Origin: Micrococcaceae bacterium Sec5.1
GTDB lineage: Bacteria > Actinomycetota > Actinomycetes > Actinomycetales > Micrococcaceae
Reading direction: 5' to 3'
Length of the DNA stretch: 64,000 bases
NCBI GenBank assembly: GCA_039636795.1
Contig: CP143430.1
Span: forward strand, 3,782,001 to 3,846,000
In this document: positions 20,498 to 30,238 of the stretch, piece after piece
Layout of the letters: each line of letters begins with the position of its first letter
Numbering within the stretch: the first letter of the stretch is position 1
Position numbers and translations under genes: made by a program
The notes under the pieces: model-generated
Told to the model about the DNA's origin: nothing
Database searches by the model: none
The model's input: the letters and a program-made list of their open reading frames with translations, nothing else

Positions 20498-22204
20498 CTA
20501 GCCGCCCAACAGCGCCCGGTGGGCCTCCCGGCGTCGTGCTTGTTCATCAGGGTCCGGAACCGGCAAGGAGGCGATCAGCCGTTTGGTGTAATCATGCTGG
20601 GGCGAGCCCATCACATGGTTCCCGATGCCCTGCTCCACCAACTGGCCCTTGTACAGCACGCCAACCCAGTGCGAGAGCATGTCCACCACTGCGAGGTCGT
20701 GGCTGATGAAGAGCGCCGCGAAGCCGAACTGCTCCTGGATGTCCTTGAACAAGTCCAGCACCTTGGCCTGCACTGAGACGTCCAGCGCAGAGGTTGGTTC
20801 GTCGGCAATCAGCAGACGCGGATTGAGCGCCAACGATCTCGCAAGCGAGGCCCGCTGCCGTTGTCCACCGGACAGCTCGTGCGGGTAGCGTTGCGCGTAC
20901 GACGCCGGCAACTGGACTGACTCAAGCAGCTCGCCTACCTTTTTCCGCGCCTCAGCCGCGCTGGGCTTCGTGTGGATAATCAGCGGCTCGGCCACGCACT
21001 CGCCGATGGTGAGATGAGGGTTGAAGGAAGCGGCCGGGTCCTGGAAAACAAAGCCGATCTCCTTCCGCAGCGGACGGAAGGTGCGCTCCTTGAAGTCCAG
21101 CATCTCGTAGCCGAGGACTTTCAGGCTGCCGCCCGTTGTCCGGTTAAGGCCTGCGATTGCCCGGCCAATGGTGGACTTTCCGGAACCGGACTCGCCCACT
21201 AAGCCAAAAACCTCGTTCTCCGAGACCGTGAAGCTGACGTTGTCCACGGCTTTGAAGCCATGACGGCCAAACCGGCCGGGGTATTCAATGGTGAGGTTCT
21301 TCGCTTCGACGAGGATCTTGCCATCCTGATGCAACCGACCGCGGGCGCCTTCAGAGGCTGAATTCCGGCCCAGGTGCGGCACCGCGGCGAGGAGCTTTTT
21401 CGTGTAGTCCTGCTTCGGTTCCGCGAACAGCACCCTTGAGGACGCTTCTTCCACCACGTCGCCCTGGTACATGACCACCACGCGGTCTGCGAGGTCGGCC
21501 ACGACGCCCATGTTGTGGGTGATCAACACGATGGATGTGCCGTAGTTGTCCCGCAAGTCCCGGAGTAGCTGCAGGATTTCCGCCTGCACTGTGACGTCCA
21601 GGGCTGTCGTTGGTTCGTCGGCCACAATCAGGCCAGGGTTCAATGCCAACGCGGCGGCAATCACCACGCGCTGCTTCTGCCCGCCGGAAAACTGGTGTGG
21701 GTAGTAGTTGACGCGGGTCTCGGGGTCCGGAATGCCCACCTTTCGCAGCGCTTCCGTGGCCCGTTCCTTGGCCTCCTTGGCAGAAACCCTATGGCCGTCC
21801 TTGGCGTGGGCACGGATCCCCTCGGCAATCTGCCAGCCAACGGTGAACACGGGATTCAAAGCAGTGGATGGCTCTTGGAAGACCATGGCTACGTCGCGGC
21901 CACGGATCTTTCGTAGTGCGGATTTGCTGACGCTGATCACGTTGTTGCCATTGATCACCACCGCGCCGGAGCTGATGGCAGTTTCCGGAAGCAGGCCAAG
22001 GATGGTCTTGGCCGTCACGGTCTTCCCGGAGCCGGACTCCCCCACGATCGCCACTACTTCCCCGGCTTTGACGTCCAGGCTGACATCCTTCACCGCATAG
22101 ACATCCCCGCTGTCTGTGGCGAAGGTGACTTTGAGCCGGTCAATGGTGAGGACCGGTTCACCGGTGGCCCCGGCATCGGAAATGTTTCCGAGGTTGGTGG
22201 TCAT
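20498..22204 (-). CDS. Fused peptide/opine ABC transporter ATPase (DppD-DppF type)
   Basis: Two complete ABC ATPase domains in one 568-residue chain. Domain 1 has Walker [14 protein letters not shown], signature FSGGQKQRV and Walker [14 protein letters not shown]. Domain 2 has [23 protein letters not shown] and [13 protein letters not shown]. Each ends with the oligopeptide-type C-terminal extension. Separate dppD and dppF genes are more usual; the fused form is common in actinobacteria. It powers import through the two permeases upstream. Its start overlaps the DppC-type stop by 4 bases. Confidence 0.95.
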   Translation of the reverse strand: MTTNLGNISDAGATGEPVLTIDRLKVTFATDSGDVYAVKDVSLDVKAGEVVAIVGESGSGKTVTAKTILGLLPETAISSGAVVINGNNVISVSKSALRKIRGRDVAMVFQEPSTALNPVFTVGWQIAEGIRAHAKDGHRVSAKEAKERATEALRKVGIPDPETRVNYYPHQFSGGQKQRVVIAAALALNPGLIVADEPTTALDVTVQAEILQLLRDLRDNYGTSIVLITHNMGVVADLADRVVVMYQGDVVEEASSRVLFAEPKQDYTKKLLAAVPHLGRNSASEGARGRLHQDGKILVEAKNLTIEYPGRFGRHGFKAVDNVSFTVSENEVFGLVGESGSGKSTIGRAIAGLNRTTGGSLKVLGYEMLDFKERTFRPLRKEIGFVFQDPAASFNPHLTIGECVAEPLIIHTKPSAAEARKKVGELLESVQLPASYAQRYPHELSGGQRQRASLARSLALNPRLLIADEPTSALDVSVQAKVLDLFKDIQEQFGFAALFISHDLAVVDMLSHWVGVLYKGQLVEQGIGNHVMGSPQHDYTKRLIASLPVPDPDEQARRREAHRALLGG

Positions 22205-23193
22205 GGCTTACCTGCCTCTGAAGATGTTGGAGTTGCCGGGGATTTCGTTGTCCCTGCGCGCTTGCGTCCACGGATCCGGGGATCGTTGAGGTCGTTGATG
22301 CTTTCGCCAACCAGGGTCAGGCCAAGGACCGTCAGCACGATTGCGATACCCGGGAAGACACCTGTCCACCAGATGCCGGAGGAGGTATCGGCCAGCGCCT
22401 TGTTCAGGTCAAAGCCCCATTCTGCAGCGGACGTTGGCTCGATGCCGAAACCCAGGAAGCCAAGGCCGGCAAGCGTCAGGATCGCCTCGGAGGCATTGAG
22501 GGTGAACATCAGGGGCAAGGTGCGCGTTGCGTTCTTGAAGATGTGCCGTCCGATGATACGGAGGCTGGACGCACCCAGGACCTTGGCCGACTCGACGAAA
22601 GGCTCTGCCTTGAGCCGAATGGTTTCAGCGCGGATGACCCGGAAATACTGAGGCACGAACACCACTGTGATGGAGAAGGCACAAGAGAAAATACCGCCCC
22701 AGAAACTGGACTGGCCACGGCTGATCACAATCGAGATGACGATTGCCAAAAGCAGGGTGGGGAACGCATAGATGGCGTCCGCCACTACTACAAGGATCCT
22801 GTCCAACCAGCCGCCGAAGTAGCCGCTGAGCAGGCCCAGTGCGACGCCGAGGAAAAGCGACATTGCCACGGACACGATGATGACGGTCACGGCCGTCTGG
22901 GATCCCCACAGGACACGGGACAGGACGTCATAACCGCCCACAGTGGTACCAAGCAGGTGCTTGCCACCCGGTGCCTGTTGGGTGGGGAAGGAACCGGACG
23001 CATCACTGAGTTGGGAGTAGCCGTAGGGGGCCAGAAGCGGGGCGAAAATGCTTGTCAGCAGGAACAATCCACTGAGGACAACGCCCACGACCAGCATGCC
23101 GCGTTGGAGGCCAACGCTTTTCCTGAGGTGGGACACCACCGGAAGCCGGGAGAAGAGGGGCTGCTTGGGAGCAGTCAGTGAAGGAGTGCTCAT
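22201..23193 (-). CDS. ABC transporter permease, DppC type
   Basis: A 330-residue inner-membrane permease with about six membrane segments. The N-terminal segment (GMLVVGVVLSGLFLLTSIFA) is followed by the periplasmic LLGTTVGGYDVLSRVLWGSQ block typical of DppC/OppC and the cytoplasmic EAA-type loop EPFVESAKVLGASSLRIIGRH. The C-terminal cytoplasmic tail is charged. It pairs with the DppB-type permease (gap of 2 bases) to form the translocation channel of the importer. Confidence 0.95.
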   Translation of the reverse strand: MSTPSLTAPKQPLFSRLPVVSHLRKSVGLQRGMLVVGVVLSGLFLLTSIFAPLLAPYGYSQLSDASGSFPTQQAPGGKHLLGTTVGGYDVLSRVLWGSQTAVTVIIVSVAMSLFLGVALGLLSGYFGGWLDRILVVVADAIYAFPTLLLAIVISIVISRGQSSFWGGIFSCAFSITVVFVPQYFRVIRAETIRLKAEPFVESAKVLGASSLRIIGRHIFKNATRTLPLMFTLNASEAILTLAGLGFLGFGIEPTSAAEWGFDLNKALADTSSGIWWTGVFPGIAIVLTVLGLTLVGESINDLNDPRIRGRKRAGTTKSPATPTSSEAGKP

Positions 23194-23195
23194 GG

Positions 23196-24287
23196 TCAGT
23201 ACCTCACTCGGGGATCGATGAGCGCGGCAATGATGTCCACGATGAAGTTGGTCACGGCGACGATGATGGCCAGCAGCACGACAATGCCTTGGACAGCCAC
23301 AAAGTCACGGGCATTGAGGTATTGCACCAGCTGGTACCCCAGCCCCTTCCACTCGAAGGTTGTCTCGGTCAGGATGGCGCCGCCGAGCATGAGCGCAATT
23401 TGCAGGCCCATGACAGTGATGATGGGGATCAGTGCCGGTTTGTAAGCGTGTTTGGTAACCAGCCGGAACTCACTGACGCCCCGGGACCGGCCAGCCTCAA
23501 TGTAGTCCTTTCCCAGCGTGCCAATGACGTTGGTCCGTACCAGCCGCAGGAAAACCCCGGCGGTCAGCAAACCCAGGGCTACGGCTGGCAGGACAGCGTG
23601 GGACGCAACGTCTCCAAGAGCAGCAAAGTTGCCGCTGCGGAGCGCGTCCAACCAGTAGATGCCTGATGGAGCTCCCAGGCTGCTCATGCTCAATTCCGTG
23701 CGTGTGGAGGCGCGTCCTGCTACCGGGAACCATCCGAGCCACACTGAAAAGGTCAGCTTGAGAAGCAGGCCCGAGAAAAACACGGGTGTGGCATAGCAAA
23801 GAATCGCGAAGAACCTCAGCACGGCGTCGGAGCTCTTGTCGCGGTGTTGGGCTGCGATGAGTCCGAACGGGATGCCGACTGCGAGCGCCACGATCAGGGC
23901 GTTGATCGAAAGTTCGAGTGTTGCGGCCCCAAAGGTGGTGAGTACCTCCACGACGGGACGGCGGTCGGTGATCGTCGTGCCAAAGTTGCCTGTGATCAGT
24001 TGGCCAAGGTATTCGAAGTACTGGATCAGAACGGGACGGTCATAACCGGCATCGTGGATCCGCTGTGCCAGGACATCCGGTGGGAGGCGTCCGCCCTGGG
24101 CAGCAGTGATGGGGTCTCCAATGACCCTCATCAGGAAGAAGACCAACGTCACCAGAATGAAGACGGTGGGGATGATCAGGAAGAACCGGATCACGATGTA
24201 CTTTCCAAGGCCTCCCCCGGCCTTGGACTTGCTCCTGGGAGCTACTATCCCGGGCTCCGCCTCGGGTACCTCTATAACTGTTGTCAT
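23196..24287 (-). CDS. ABC transporter permease, DppB type
   Basis: A 363-residue permease with the DppB/OppB layout: a first membrane segment (FFLIIPTVFILVTLVFFLMR), the RVIGDPITAAQGG block, then five more segments and the EAA loop YIEAGRSRGVSEFRLVTKHA. ATG 24287 is chosen because it starts MTTVIEVPEAEPG with AGG upstream; an in-frame reading goes to 24332. It comes after the substrate-binding protein gene, separated from it by an inverted repeat that may reduce read-through. Confidence 0.94.
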   Translation of the reverse strand: MTTVIEVPEAEPGIVAPRSKSKAGGGLGKYIVIRFFLIIPTVFILVTLVFFLMRVIGDPITAAQGGRLPPDVLAQRIHDAGYDRPVLIQYFEYLGQLITGNFGTTITDRRPVVEVLTTFGAATLELSINALIVALAVGIPFGLIAAQHRDKSSDAVLRFFAILCYATPVFFSGLLLKLTFSVWLGWFPVAGRASTRTELSMSSLGAPSGIYWLDALRSGNFAALGDVASHAVLPAVALGLLTAGVFLRLVRTNVIGTLGKDYIEAGRSRGVSEFRLVTKHAYKPALIPIITVMGLQIALMLGGAILTETTFEWKGLGYQLVQYLNARDFVAVQGIVVLLAIIVAVTNFIVDIIAALIDPRVRY

Positions 24288-24364
24288 TGTTACCTGTATT
24301 TCCTGCCCGTGGATTGCGCGGGATTGGCTCATGCATGCCGGCCACGAGGGTGGTCAGCAAAGGA

Positions 24365-24391
24365 GGCGGGACACCGGATCAGTGTCCCGCC
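24365..24391 (-). terminator. Intra-operon hairpin after the binding-protein gene
   Basis: Ten-bp arms GGCGGGACAC and GTGTCCCGCC with a 7-base loop, located between the binding-protein stop (24414) and the permease start (24287). Read on the minus strand it precedes a CTCCTTTG stretch. It is a candidate attenuator that keeps binding protein more abundant than the membrane parts. Confidence 0.6.
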
Positions 24392-24413
24392 CCTTTCCAT
24401 CACAGTGGTGTGG

Positions 24414-26042
24414 TTACTTGGAAACTGTTCCGAGGCGGAACTTGAAGGATGCGTCCAGCGTCTTGTCGACGCCGTTCACGGTACTTCCGGCCACCGCGAC
24501 TTGAGCGCCCTGCAGCAGGGGCAGGGTTGAGATGTCTTTGGCCAATGCGTTCTGGACATCCTTAATGTCTGCTTCCCGCTTGGTCTTGTCAGCCTCGGTC
24601 AGCTGCTTGGCGATCAAGTCGTTCACAGTGGGGTTGTTGTAGTGGTTCTTCAGGAAGCCGCCCTCCGGGAAGAACGGAGTGAGGTAGTTGTCGGCGTCGC
24701 TGAAGTCGGGGAACCATCCAAACTGGAAAACGGGATACTCGTCAGCACGGCTCGCCTTGCTGTAAGTAACCCATTCCGTAGACTGCAGATTGACCTTGAA
24801 GAGGCCGGACTTCTCCAGCTGCTCCTTGATCATGGCGTACTCGTCGCCTGAAGATCCGCCATAGTGGTCCGGGTTGTACTGCAGGTTCAAGGCAACGGGT
24901 TCGGTAATTCCGGCGTCCGCCAGGACCTTCTTTGCCTTGTCCAGGCTCGGCTTTCCGTTATCTCCATAGGCATCCTTGAACGATTCGTTGGCGCCGAGGA
25001 ATCCGCTGGGCACGTTGGAGTACAGGGGCAGGTAGGTGCCCTTGTAGACCTGGTCGGCGATGGCTTGCCGGTCCACGAGGTTGGCTACGGCCTGCCGGAC
25101 GGCGAGCGCCTTGGCGGTATCAGCGCCGGCTGCCTTGGTGCCGAACGGCATGGTGTCGAAGTTGAAGGTGATGTAGCGGATCTCGCCGCCCGGTCCCGTC
25201 AACACCTTGACCTTGGAGTCTTTCCGAAGGTCGTCAACGTCCGTGGCACTGAGGCTGCGGAAGGCGACGTCGATGTTGCCCTGCTGGATGTCCAGCTTGA
25301 GGTTGGTGGGGCTGGCATAGTACTTGATGGTCGCTTCGTCGTTGGCGGGCTTGCCAAGGACACCCTTGTAGTCACCGAAGGCCTTGAAGCTGACAAGTTC
25401 GTTCTTCTTGTAGCTATCGATCGTGTATTGGCCGTAGAAAGCCTTTGCCTTGATGATCTCGTCGTCCGGAAGGACCTTGTCCGCCGGGAAGACTTCGTCG
25501 TCAACAATGGGCGCGGCAGGACTGCTGAGGATCTGGCTGAAGGTCTGGTCATTTGCGTTCTTCAGCTTGAAGACCACCGTGGTGGCATCAGGAGTGCTGA
25601 CACTCGCGATGTTGGTCAGCAGGGACGCCGGGCCGGCGGGGTCGTTGATCGCAACCTGTCGGTCGAACGAAAACTTGACGTCCTTGGAGTCCAGCGTGTG
25701 TCCATTGGCCCATTTCAGGCCCGACTTGAGTTTGACCGTGTATTCCGAAGGTGCCGTGAACGAGGACGACTCCGCAAGGTCCGGGACCGGTTCAGCACCC
25801 CCTGGCTTGGAGTTCAACAGGAACGAGTAGATCTGGTTCATCACCATGAACGAACCATTGTCATAGGATCCGGCCGGGTCCAATGACGTGACTTTGTCTG
25901 TGGTGCCGTAGGCGATCGGGCCGGCGGCAGCCGGGGCGGACGAGGAACCGCCGCCGGAGGGGCCCGTGCATGCAGTCAAAGCGAGGGCGGAAACGCCCGC
26001 CAGCGCGATAACGCCATGCAGGGCCTTCTTCTTCAGTGCCAT
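24414..26042 (-). CDS. Substrate-binding lipoprotein of peptide/opine ABC importer
   Basis: A 542-residue SBP of family 5 (oligopeptide/dipeptide type). A signal peptide ends in the lipobox LTAC (Cys25), followed by a Ser/Gly linker. The ligand-binding region has the expected TDKVTSLDPAGSYDNGSFMV start, SEYTVKLKSGLKWANGHTL and VYKGTYLPLYSNVPSG. The open frame extends to 26123, but ATG 26042 has AAGG upstream and gives a proper signal peptide. It is the first gene of the importer operon (SBP, DppB, DppC, DppDF). The substrate cannot be named; no regulator gene is adjacent. Confidence 0.94.
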   Translation of the reverse strand: MALKKKALHGVIALAGVSALALTACTGPSGGGSSSAPAAAGPIAYGTTDKVTSLDPAGSYDNGSFMVMNQIYSFLLNSKPGGAEPVPDLAESSSFTAPSEYTVKLKSGLKWANGHTLDSKDVKFSFDRQVAINDPAGPASLLTNIASVSTPDATTVVFKLKNANDQTFSQILSSPAAPIVDDEVFPADKVLPDDEIIKAKAFYGQYTIDSYKKNELVSFKAFGDYKGVLGKPANDEATIKYYASPTNLKLDIQQGNIDVAFRSLSATDVDDLRKDSKVKVLTGPGGEIRYITFNFDTMPFGTKAAGADTAKALAVRQAVANLVDRQAIADQVYKGTYLPLYSNVPSGFLGANESFKDAYGDNGKPSLDKAKKVLADAGITEPVALNLQYNPDHYGGSSGDEYAMIKEQLEKSGLFKVNLQSTEWVTYSKASRADEYPVFQFGWFPDFSDADNYLTPFFPEGGFLKNHYNNPTVNDLIAKQLTEADKTKREADIKDVQNALAKDISTLPLLQGAQVAVAGSTVNGVDKTLDASFKFRLGTVSK

Positions 26043-26177
26043 CTGTGAACCTTCTGTTCGATGGATTAGGCGCACCGCCGTGGGATATTTGTGACGGGGC
26101 GCACTCTTGATTCCACGATTCAATCAGACTTCAGCGCCGCCGGGTCCTTGATTTTATGATTCGAGACACAATATTTA

Positions 26178-26191
26178 CCTACGAGTAGGTT
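26178..26191. promoter_or_regulatory. Palindrome ACCTAC-GA-GTAGGT
   Basis: Perfect 6-bp inverted repeat with a 2-base centre in an AT-rich context, about 135 bases upstream of the importer start and 170 bases upstream of the metacaspase start. The size suits a dimeric regulator site, but no regulator is identified. Confidence 0.45.
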
Positions 26192-26229
26192 TTCCGGGGG
26201 ACGCCAAAGGATTGCCACTGAAGGATCCC

Positions 26230-26247
26230 CGGAATATCTTTATTCCG
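26230..26247. promoter_or_regulatory. Inverted repeat CGGAATA-TCTT-TATTCCG
   Basis: Perfect 7-bp arms with a 4-base centre, 115 bases upstream of the metacaspase ATG. It could be an operator or a small hairpin in the leader. It is followed by the short palindrome AGCGCT. Confidence 0.45.
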
Positions 26248-26361
26248 AGTTGATAAGCGCTGATCACGGACAGACGGAATGCGGCCGTGGACAGCATCCA
26301 GGCGGCGGTTCAGGGGGCCGCCGCGGTAATGGGTGCAAGTACCAGTCCTAAGGACAGGAAC

Positions 26362-27189
26362 ATGAGCAAGGCAGCCCTCTGTGTGGGGATCAACAAGTTC
26401 AAGTATTTACCCGAATCGAGCTGGCTTCACGGTTGTGTTAATGACGCTGAAGACCTGGCCGCCCTCCTTGAGGCGCAGTATGGGTTCGCCTCCTCCAGCA
26501 TCAAGGTCCTGAGAGATGCCAAGGCCAACAAAAAGTCCGTGATGGCTGAACTCAACAAGTTGGTCGATAGCGCGGTGGACGGAAAGTCCGACCACATCGT
26601 CTTCACCTTCTCCAGCCATGGCACGCAGATACCTGATACCAGCGGCGATGAGATGGATCGGCTGGACGAGGCCTTCGCCTGCTACGACATCAACAATGCC
26701 GGCGACTCATGGGACCCGGAGACGGTGATCAGTGACGACGAGTTGGCAACGCTCTTCGGGCGGCTGCCGGAGGCCGTCCTCATGGACGTCGTCCTGGACA
26801 CTTGCCACAGTGGCACTGGACTGAAGTCCCTGGACCTCTTGCCGGGCCGACGCCCGCGTTTCCTGCCTGCCCCAACGCCCCGGGCTGTGGTCGCAAACGA
26901 GTCCAGTGACTCCCGCACCCTTCGCGACCTTGTGAAATCAGCAAAGTTATCCAAGCCCGTGCTGATGGCAGCCTGCCGATCGGATCAGACGGCTGCGGAC
27001 GCCCTGATCGAGGGCCGCTACAACGGAGCCTTCACCTATCACTTTGTGAAGACCCTGCAGGGCAACGGCACAGCAGGACGGGCGGAAGTACTGAAGCTGG
27101 TGAGCAAAGGGCTCAAAGGCGGCGGTTTTGATCAAGTCGCCCAATTGGAAGGCACGACGGCGGCACGCAAGGCTGCGTGGGGCAGCTAA
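26362..27189 (+). CDS. Metacaspase-like cysteine protease (C14 family)
   Basis: A 275-residue caspase-fold protease. The p20-like region starts MSKAALCVGINKFKYL; the catalytic His86 is in FTFSSHGTQIPD and Cys148 in VLDTCHSGTG. The metacaspase acidic pattern GDEMDRLDEAF and ISDDEL lies between them. A p10-like part (VLMAACRSDQTAADA, NGAFTYHFVKTL) follows, so the domain looks complete. No signal peptide or membrane segment is present, which suggests a cytosolic enzyme. ATG 26362 is chosen because AGGA lies 8 bases upstream; GTG 26287 and ATG 26329 are alternatives. Family members usually cut after Arg or Lys and often depend on calcium. It faces the metalloprotease gene with a 57-base gap. Confidence 0.92.
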   Translation: MSKAALCVGINKFKYLPESSWLHGCVNDAEDLAALLEAQYGFASSSIKVLRDAKANKKSVMAELNKLVDSAVDGKSDHIVFTFSSHGTQIPDTSGDEMDRLDEAFACYDINNAGDSWDPETVISDDELATLFGRLPEAVLMDVVLDTCHSGTGLKSLDLLPGRRPRFLPAPTPRAVVANESSDSRTLRDLVKSAKLSKPVLMAACRSDQTAADALIEGRYNGAFTYHFVKTLQGNGTAGRAEVLKLVSKGLKGGGFDQVAQLEGTTAARKAAWGS

Positions 27190-27246
27190 CTTTCGCTCGT
27201 GTCACCTCAGGGGCACCAGCTGTTCCCGCGACCTTATTCCGCGCCC

Positions 27247-28905
27247 CTATTCCCCCGTGCCGTGGAACTTGTCCCTGACACCGGAAGACGCGGCTTCCTC
27301 GGCGTCGTGCTGTTGATCGGAACCAAACAGCATTCCTTGCCGCTCCCGGTCCATCACCGGTTTAAGGGCGGCATACACAAGCCGCCCACCGGCGTCGAAT
27401 CTGAGGACTCCTCCTCCACGGACGTCCACGAATTCCCGCCGCGTCTTCAGGCCAAGGCGGACGTAGGCCTCCCTACGGCTCATCCGCACCGTTTGAATGA
27501 ATGATGCCCCGATTTCGGAGATGATGAAGCCGTCCGGTGATACGCGTTCGGACGTACGCACCCTGGTGGAGCTCAGCGGAGTACGCCGCTCCAGCCGGGC
27601 GGCGTCCAGGAGCCTCGGGTTTTCCCACACGAAGCGTTGGACTTCCTGGGGATCGGACCCCAGTGCCGAAAGCCGGATCGGATAGCGAAGCCCTTGGTAG
27701 TTATCCACCCCGCTGATGTTGTTCAGCGACACCCGGCGGATCCCAATGGCCGAGAATTCCGTTTGGAGGGCATCCCGATACCCGTAGGTGTCTTCCGGGA
27801 CCATGTCCAGATCCGCGGCAATGATGCCGCGCAAGAGGTCCCGCCAGGTTACGTCCACGGGTGGCATGTAGGAAAGGCCCCTGATCACCATGCGCAGGAC
27901 CCTCGTGGCCACAATTGAACCGGATTCAGCTTTCTGCTGCAGGCTTTGGTTGTCCCCAAAACGGGCATTTCTTTCCGACCACAACCGCTGGACGGCCCGG
28001 AGTACTGCCCCAACCACCACAGCCCCGCGGGCGTGCGGGTCCAGCATGGTTTGCCAGCCCTCAGGAACGGAGCCAACAAATGGTTCCCTCAAGGGACCAC
28101 GGGCGAAAAGGTCCCTCGCAAAGTCAAAGAGGGACCTTATCAGGATCGCGTCGTCCACGATCTGCCCTGCCTCAAAGCCTTCCCCTGCAGCTTCAAGTTC
28201 CCGGAAGACCACCTCACGGGAAGAAAACACCGACAGTATGGCCACCAGGTCTGCCAGTGCCTCGTGCATGGCAAGTTGCTCCATGGTGGCCAGCTGGTCT
28301 GCCCATGCTGGCCGGAAGCCGTCAAGGATCGCATGGGTGACTTCGTGGGCAACGATGTCCCTGTACAGCGCAGTGGGTACTTTGTAGCCCATGCGGTCCA
28401 CTGAACCGAAGCGGATGGTGTTGGTACCGCGCTCATATCCGGTATCAATGGCTGTCACACGATCCCGTGCCTTCAGGACCACCCGCCCCTCCGGGTTCCA
28501 GGGCATCCGCCGGCCGAGCGTGGATTCGAAGATATCCAAGGTGCTCATGGCCACGCCGTAGACGTGCTGGGCAAGGAAGCGAGTATCGTCCAGGAGTTCG
28601 CGAAGGTCCGTGGGCGGAGGTTCTGAAACCAGTTGCCAGGGGTCGCCTTGGCGCGTCAGGGTAACTGGCGAGACATTGGTTCCACGCCACTTCCGGATGT
28701 GGATCGCGTAGCGGTGCCCAGTGGGACCACGCCGGAGCCGCTCTACGGGTATCCGCACTTGGGCTGTCAGCGGTGGCGCCCCGCCGCTGCCTATCGGCCC
28801 CTCTGCAAGCACTATCACGGAGACCATCTGCCCGGCTTTGATGTCTCCAGGGCTCTTCTTTGGAAATGCCACAGTCATCGCCATCCCGAGTGCGGACCCC
28901 AACAT
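27247..28905 (-). CDS. Cytosolic thermolysin-like metallopeptidase (gluzincin, HExxH)
   Basis: A 552-residue protein without a signal peptide. HEVTH at residues 187-191 gives two zinc-ligand histidines and the catalytic Glu, and HEALADL at 214-220 supplies the glutamate ligand (Glu215) in the place seen in thermolysin-type (M4) gluzincins. Ahead of it, TRFLAQHVYGVAMSTLDIFE and GRRMPW resemble the M4 approach helix. The first 100 residues form a strand-rich domain, and the last 250 are not recognised. The start is ambiguous among ATG at 28905, 28884 and 28878, none with a strong ribosome site. It converges on the metacaspase gene. Secreted M4 enzymes have a propeptide; this one apparently does not. 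Confidence 0.75.
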   Translation of the reverse strand: MLGSALGMAMTVAFPKKSPGDIKAGQMVSVIVLAEGPIGSGGAPPLTAQVRIPVERLRRGPTGHRYAIHIRKWRGTNVSPVTLTRQGDPWQLVSEPPPTDLRELLDDTRFLAQHVYGVAMSTLDIFESTLGRRMPWNPEGRVVLKARDRVTAIDTGYERGTNTIRFGSVDRMGYKVPTALYRDIVAHEVTHAILDGFRPAWADQLATMEQLAMHEALADLVAILSVFSSREVVFRELEAAGEGFEAGQIVDDAILIRSLFDFARDLFARGPLREPFVGSVPEGWQTMLDPHARGAVVVGAVLRAVQRLWSERNARFGDNQSLQQKAESGSIVATRVLRMVIRGLSYMPPVDVTWRDLLRGIIAADLDMVPEDTYGYRDALQTEFSAIGIRRVSLNNISGVDNYQGLRYPIRLSALGSDPQEVQRFVWENPRLLDAARLERRTPLSSTRVRTSERVSPDGFIISEIGASFIQTVRMSRREAYVRLGLKTRREFVDVRGGGVLRFDAGGRLVYAALKPVMDRERQGMLFGSDQQHDAEEAASSGVRDKFHGTGE

Positions 28906-28973
28906 ACCGCAGCGGTGCGCTGCTTAGGCCAGTATGGGGGCCCTCAAACCCGGAGGCAATAATGCGATAACGG

Positions 28974-30113
28974 CTAGAGAATTGCCCTCTGCAGGGAACG
29001 AGCGGCGTCGATGGTTGCCTGTCCCAGTACCCGGGTGCCCTGATACAGCACAACGGTCTGACCAGGTGCCACTCCACGCAGCGGTTCGGTCAGGGTGACC
29101 ACCAGTTCGGCCCGCTCAACACCCTCGTCATCGGCAACCGGCTCAATGTGTGCACGGGCCGGCACAGGGTCACCATGGGCCCGCACCTGGGCGTGGCACT
29201 CGAATTCCGCACCGGTCCCAACCTCGGAGATGGGCAAACCAGCCCAGGACACCTTGATTCCACGGATTTCATCGATGGCAAGCAGCGCTTCCGGCCCCAC
29301 AACAACCTTGTTTTCCTTAGGCCGGATTTCCAGGACGAACCGGGGCTTGCCATCGGAGGCCGGGGTGCCCAGCTTCAGTCCCCGGCGCTGGCCCACGGTG
29401 AAGGCGTTGGCACCCGGGTGCTCGCCTACCTTCGTGCCAGTTTCGTCCACGATGTCGCCAGTTGTCATTTCGATTTTCTCGGCCAGCCAGCCACGTGTAT
29501 CTCCGTCGGAGATGAAGCAAATATCGTGGCTATCCGGCTTGTTGGCCACCGACAAACCACGCTTTTCGGCCTCGGCCCTTACTTCGGCCTTGGAGGGGGT
29601 GTCCGCCAGCGGGAACATGGAGTGCTTGAGCTGCTCATGCGTCAGGACGCCCAGGACATAGCTTTGGTCCTTGGCCCAGTCGGCCGCACGATGCAGTTCG
29701 CGGTTGCCGTCCGCATCTTCGATTACCTTGGCGTAGTGCCCGGTGCAGACAGCGTCAAAGCCCAGGGCAATGGCCTTTTCCAGCAAGGCAGCAAACTTAA
29801 TGCGCTCATTGCAACGCATGCACGGGTTCGGCGTGCGCCCGGCAGCATATTCGTCAATGAAGTCCTGAACGACATCTTCCTTGAAGCGTTCGGAGAAGTC
29901 CCACACGTAGTAAGGAATCCCCAGGACGTCGCAGGCCCGCCACGCATCACGGGAGTCTTCAATGGTGCAGCAGCCCCGGCTTCCGGTGCGAAGGGTGCCA
30001 GGCATGCGCGACAACGCAAGGTGGACTCCGACGACGTCGTGTCCGGCCTCGACGGCGCGGGCGGCTGCCACGGCGGAGTCGACTCCGCCGCTCATTGCTG
30101 CAAGTACTCGCAT
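28974..30113 (-). CDS. mnmA: tRNA-specific 2-thiouridylase MnmA
   Basis: Adds sulfur to U34 of Lys, Glu and Gln tRNAs. The 379 residues contain the PP-loop [11 protein letters not shown] at the N-terminus, the first catalytic Cys in [12 protein letters not shown] and the second in [11 protein letters not shown], plus VGQRRGL. The frame runs up to 30179, but ATG 30113 opens the conserved [13 protein letters not shown]. Sulfur would come from the cysteine desulfurase at 31554-32783; the pairing of these two genes is also known in Mycobacterium, though here a flavoprotein gene sits between them. Confidence 0.97.
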   Translation of the reverse strand: MRVLAAMSGGVDSAVAAARAVEAGHDVVGVHLALSRMPGTLRTGSRGCCTIEDSRDAWRACDVLGIPYYVWDFSERFKEDVVQDFIDEYAAGRTPNPCMRCNERIKFAALLEKAIALGFDAVCTGHYAKVIEDADGNRELHRAADWAKDQSYVLGVLTHEQLKHSMFPLADTPSKAEVRAEAEKRGLSVANKPDSHDICFISDGDTRGWLAEKIEMTTGDIVDETGTKVGEHPGANAFTVGQRRGLKLGTPASDGKPRFVLEIRPKENKVVVGPEALLAIDEIRGIKVSWAGLPISEVGTGAEFECHAQVRAHGDPVPARAHIEPVADDEGVERAELVVTLTEPLRGVAPGQTVVLYQGTRVLGQATIDAARSLQRAIL

Positions 30114-30238
30114 GCTGGCTTTCTGTGTTTTAGGGAGTTTTGGATATTGATTCCGGCTGAGGCGAGCCGGCACACCCAACTATTCTAGCTCCCGCACCAA
30201 TGCCCGCGCTAAATCCCTTGACTGGCCATAGGACCAAA

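Larger units (their letters stand above)
26043..26361. other. 319-bp divergent intergenic region (ABC importer / metacaspase)
   Basis: This AT-richer gap must carry the promoters of the importer (minus) and of the metacaspase gene (plus). No coding frame was recognised apart from a possible 25-residue upstream extension of the metacaspase from GTG 26287. Two perfect inverted repeats are listed separately; no convincing -35/-10 pair was assigned. Confidence 0.6.

Noticed and set aside
24864-25886. 340-residue plus-strand frame opposite the binding-protein gene
   Set aside because: Antisense shadow rich in Val, Leu and Gly without any recognised domain.
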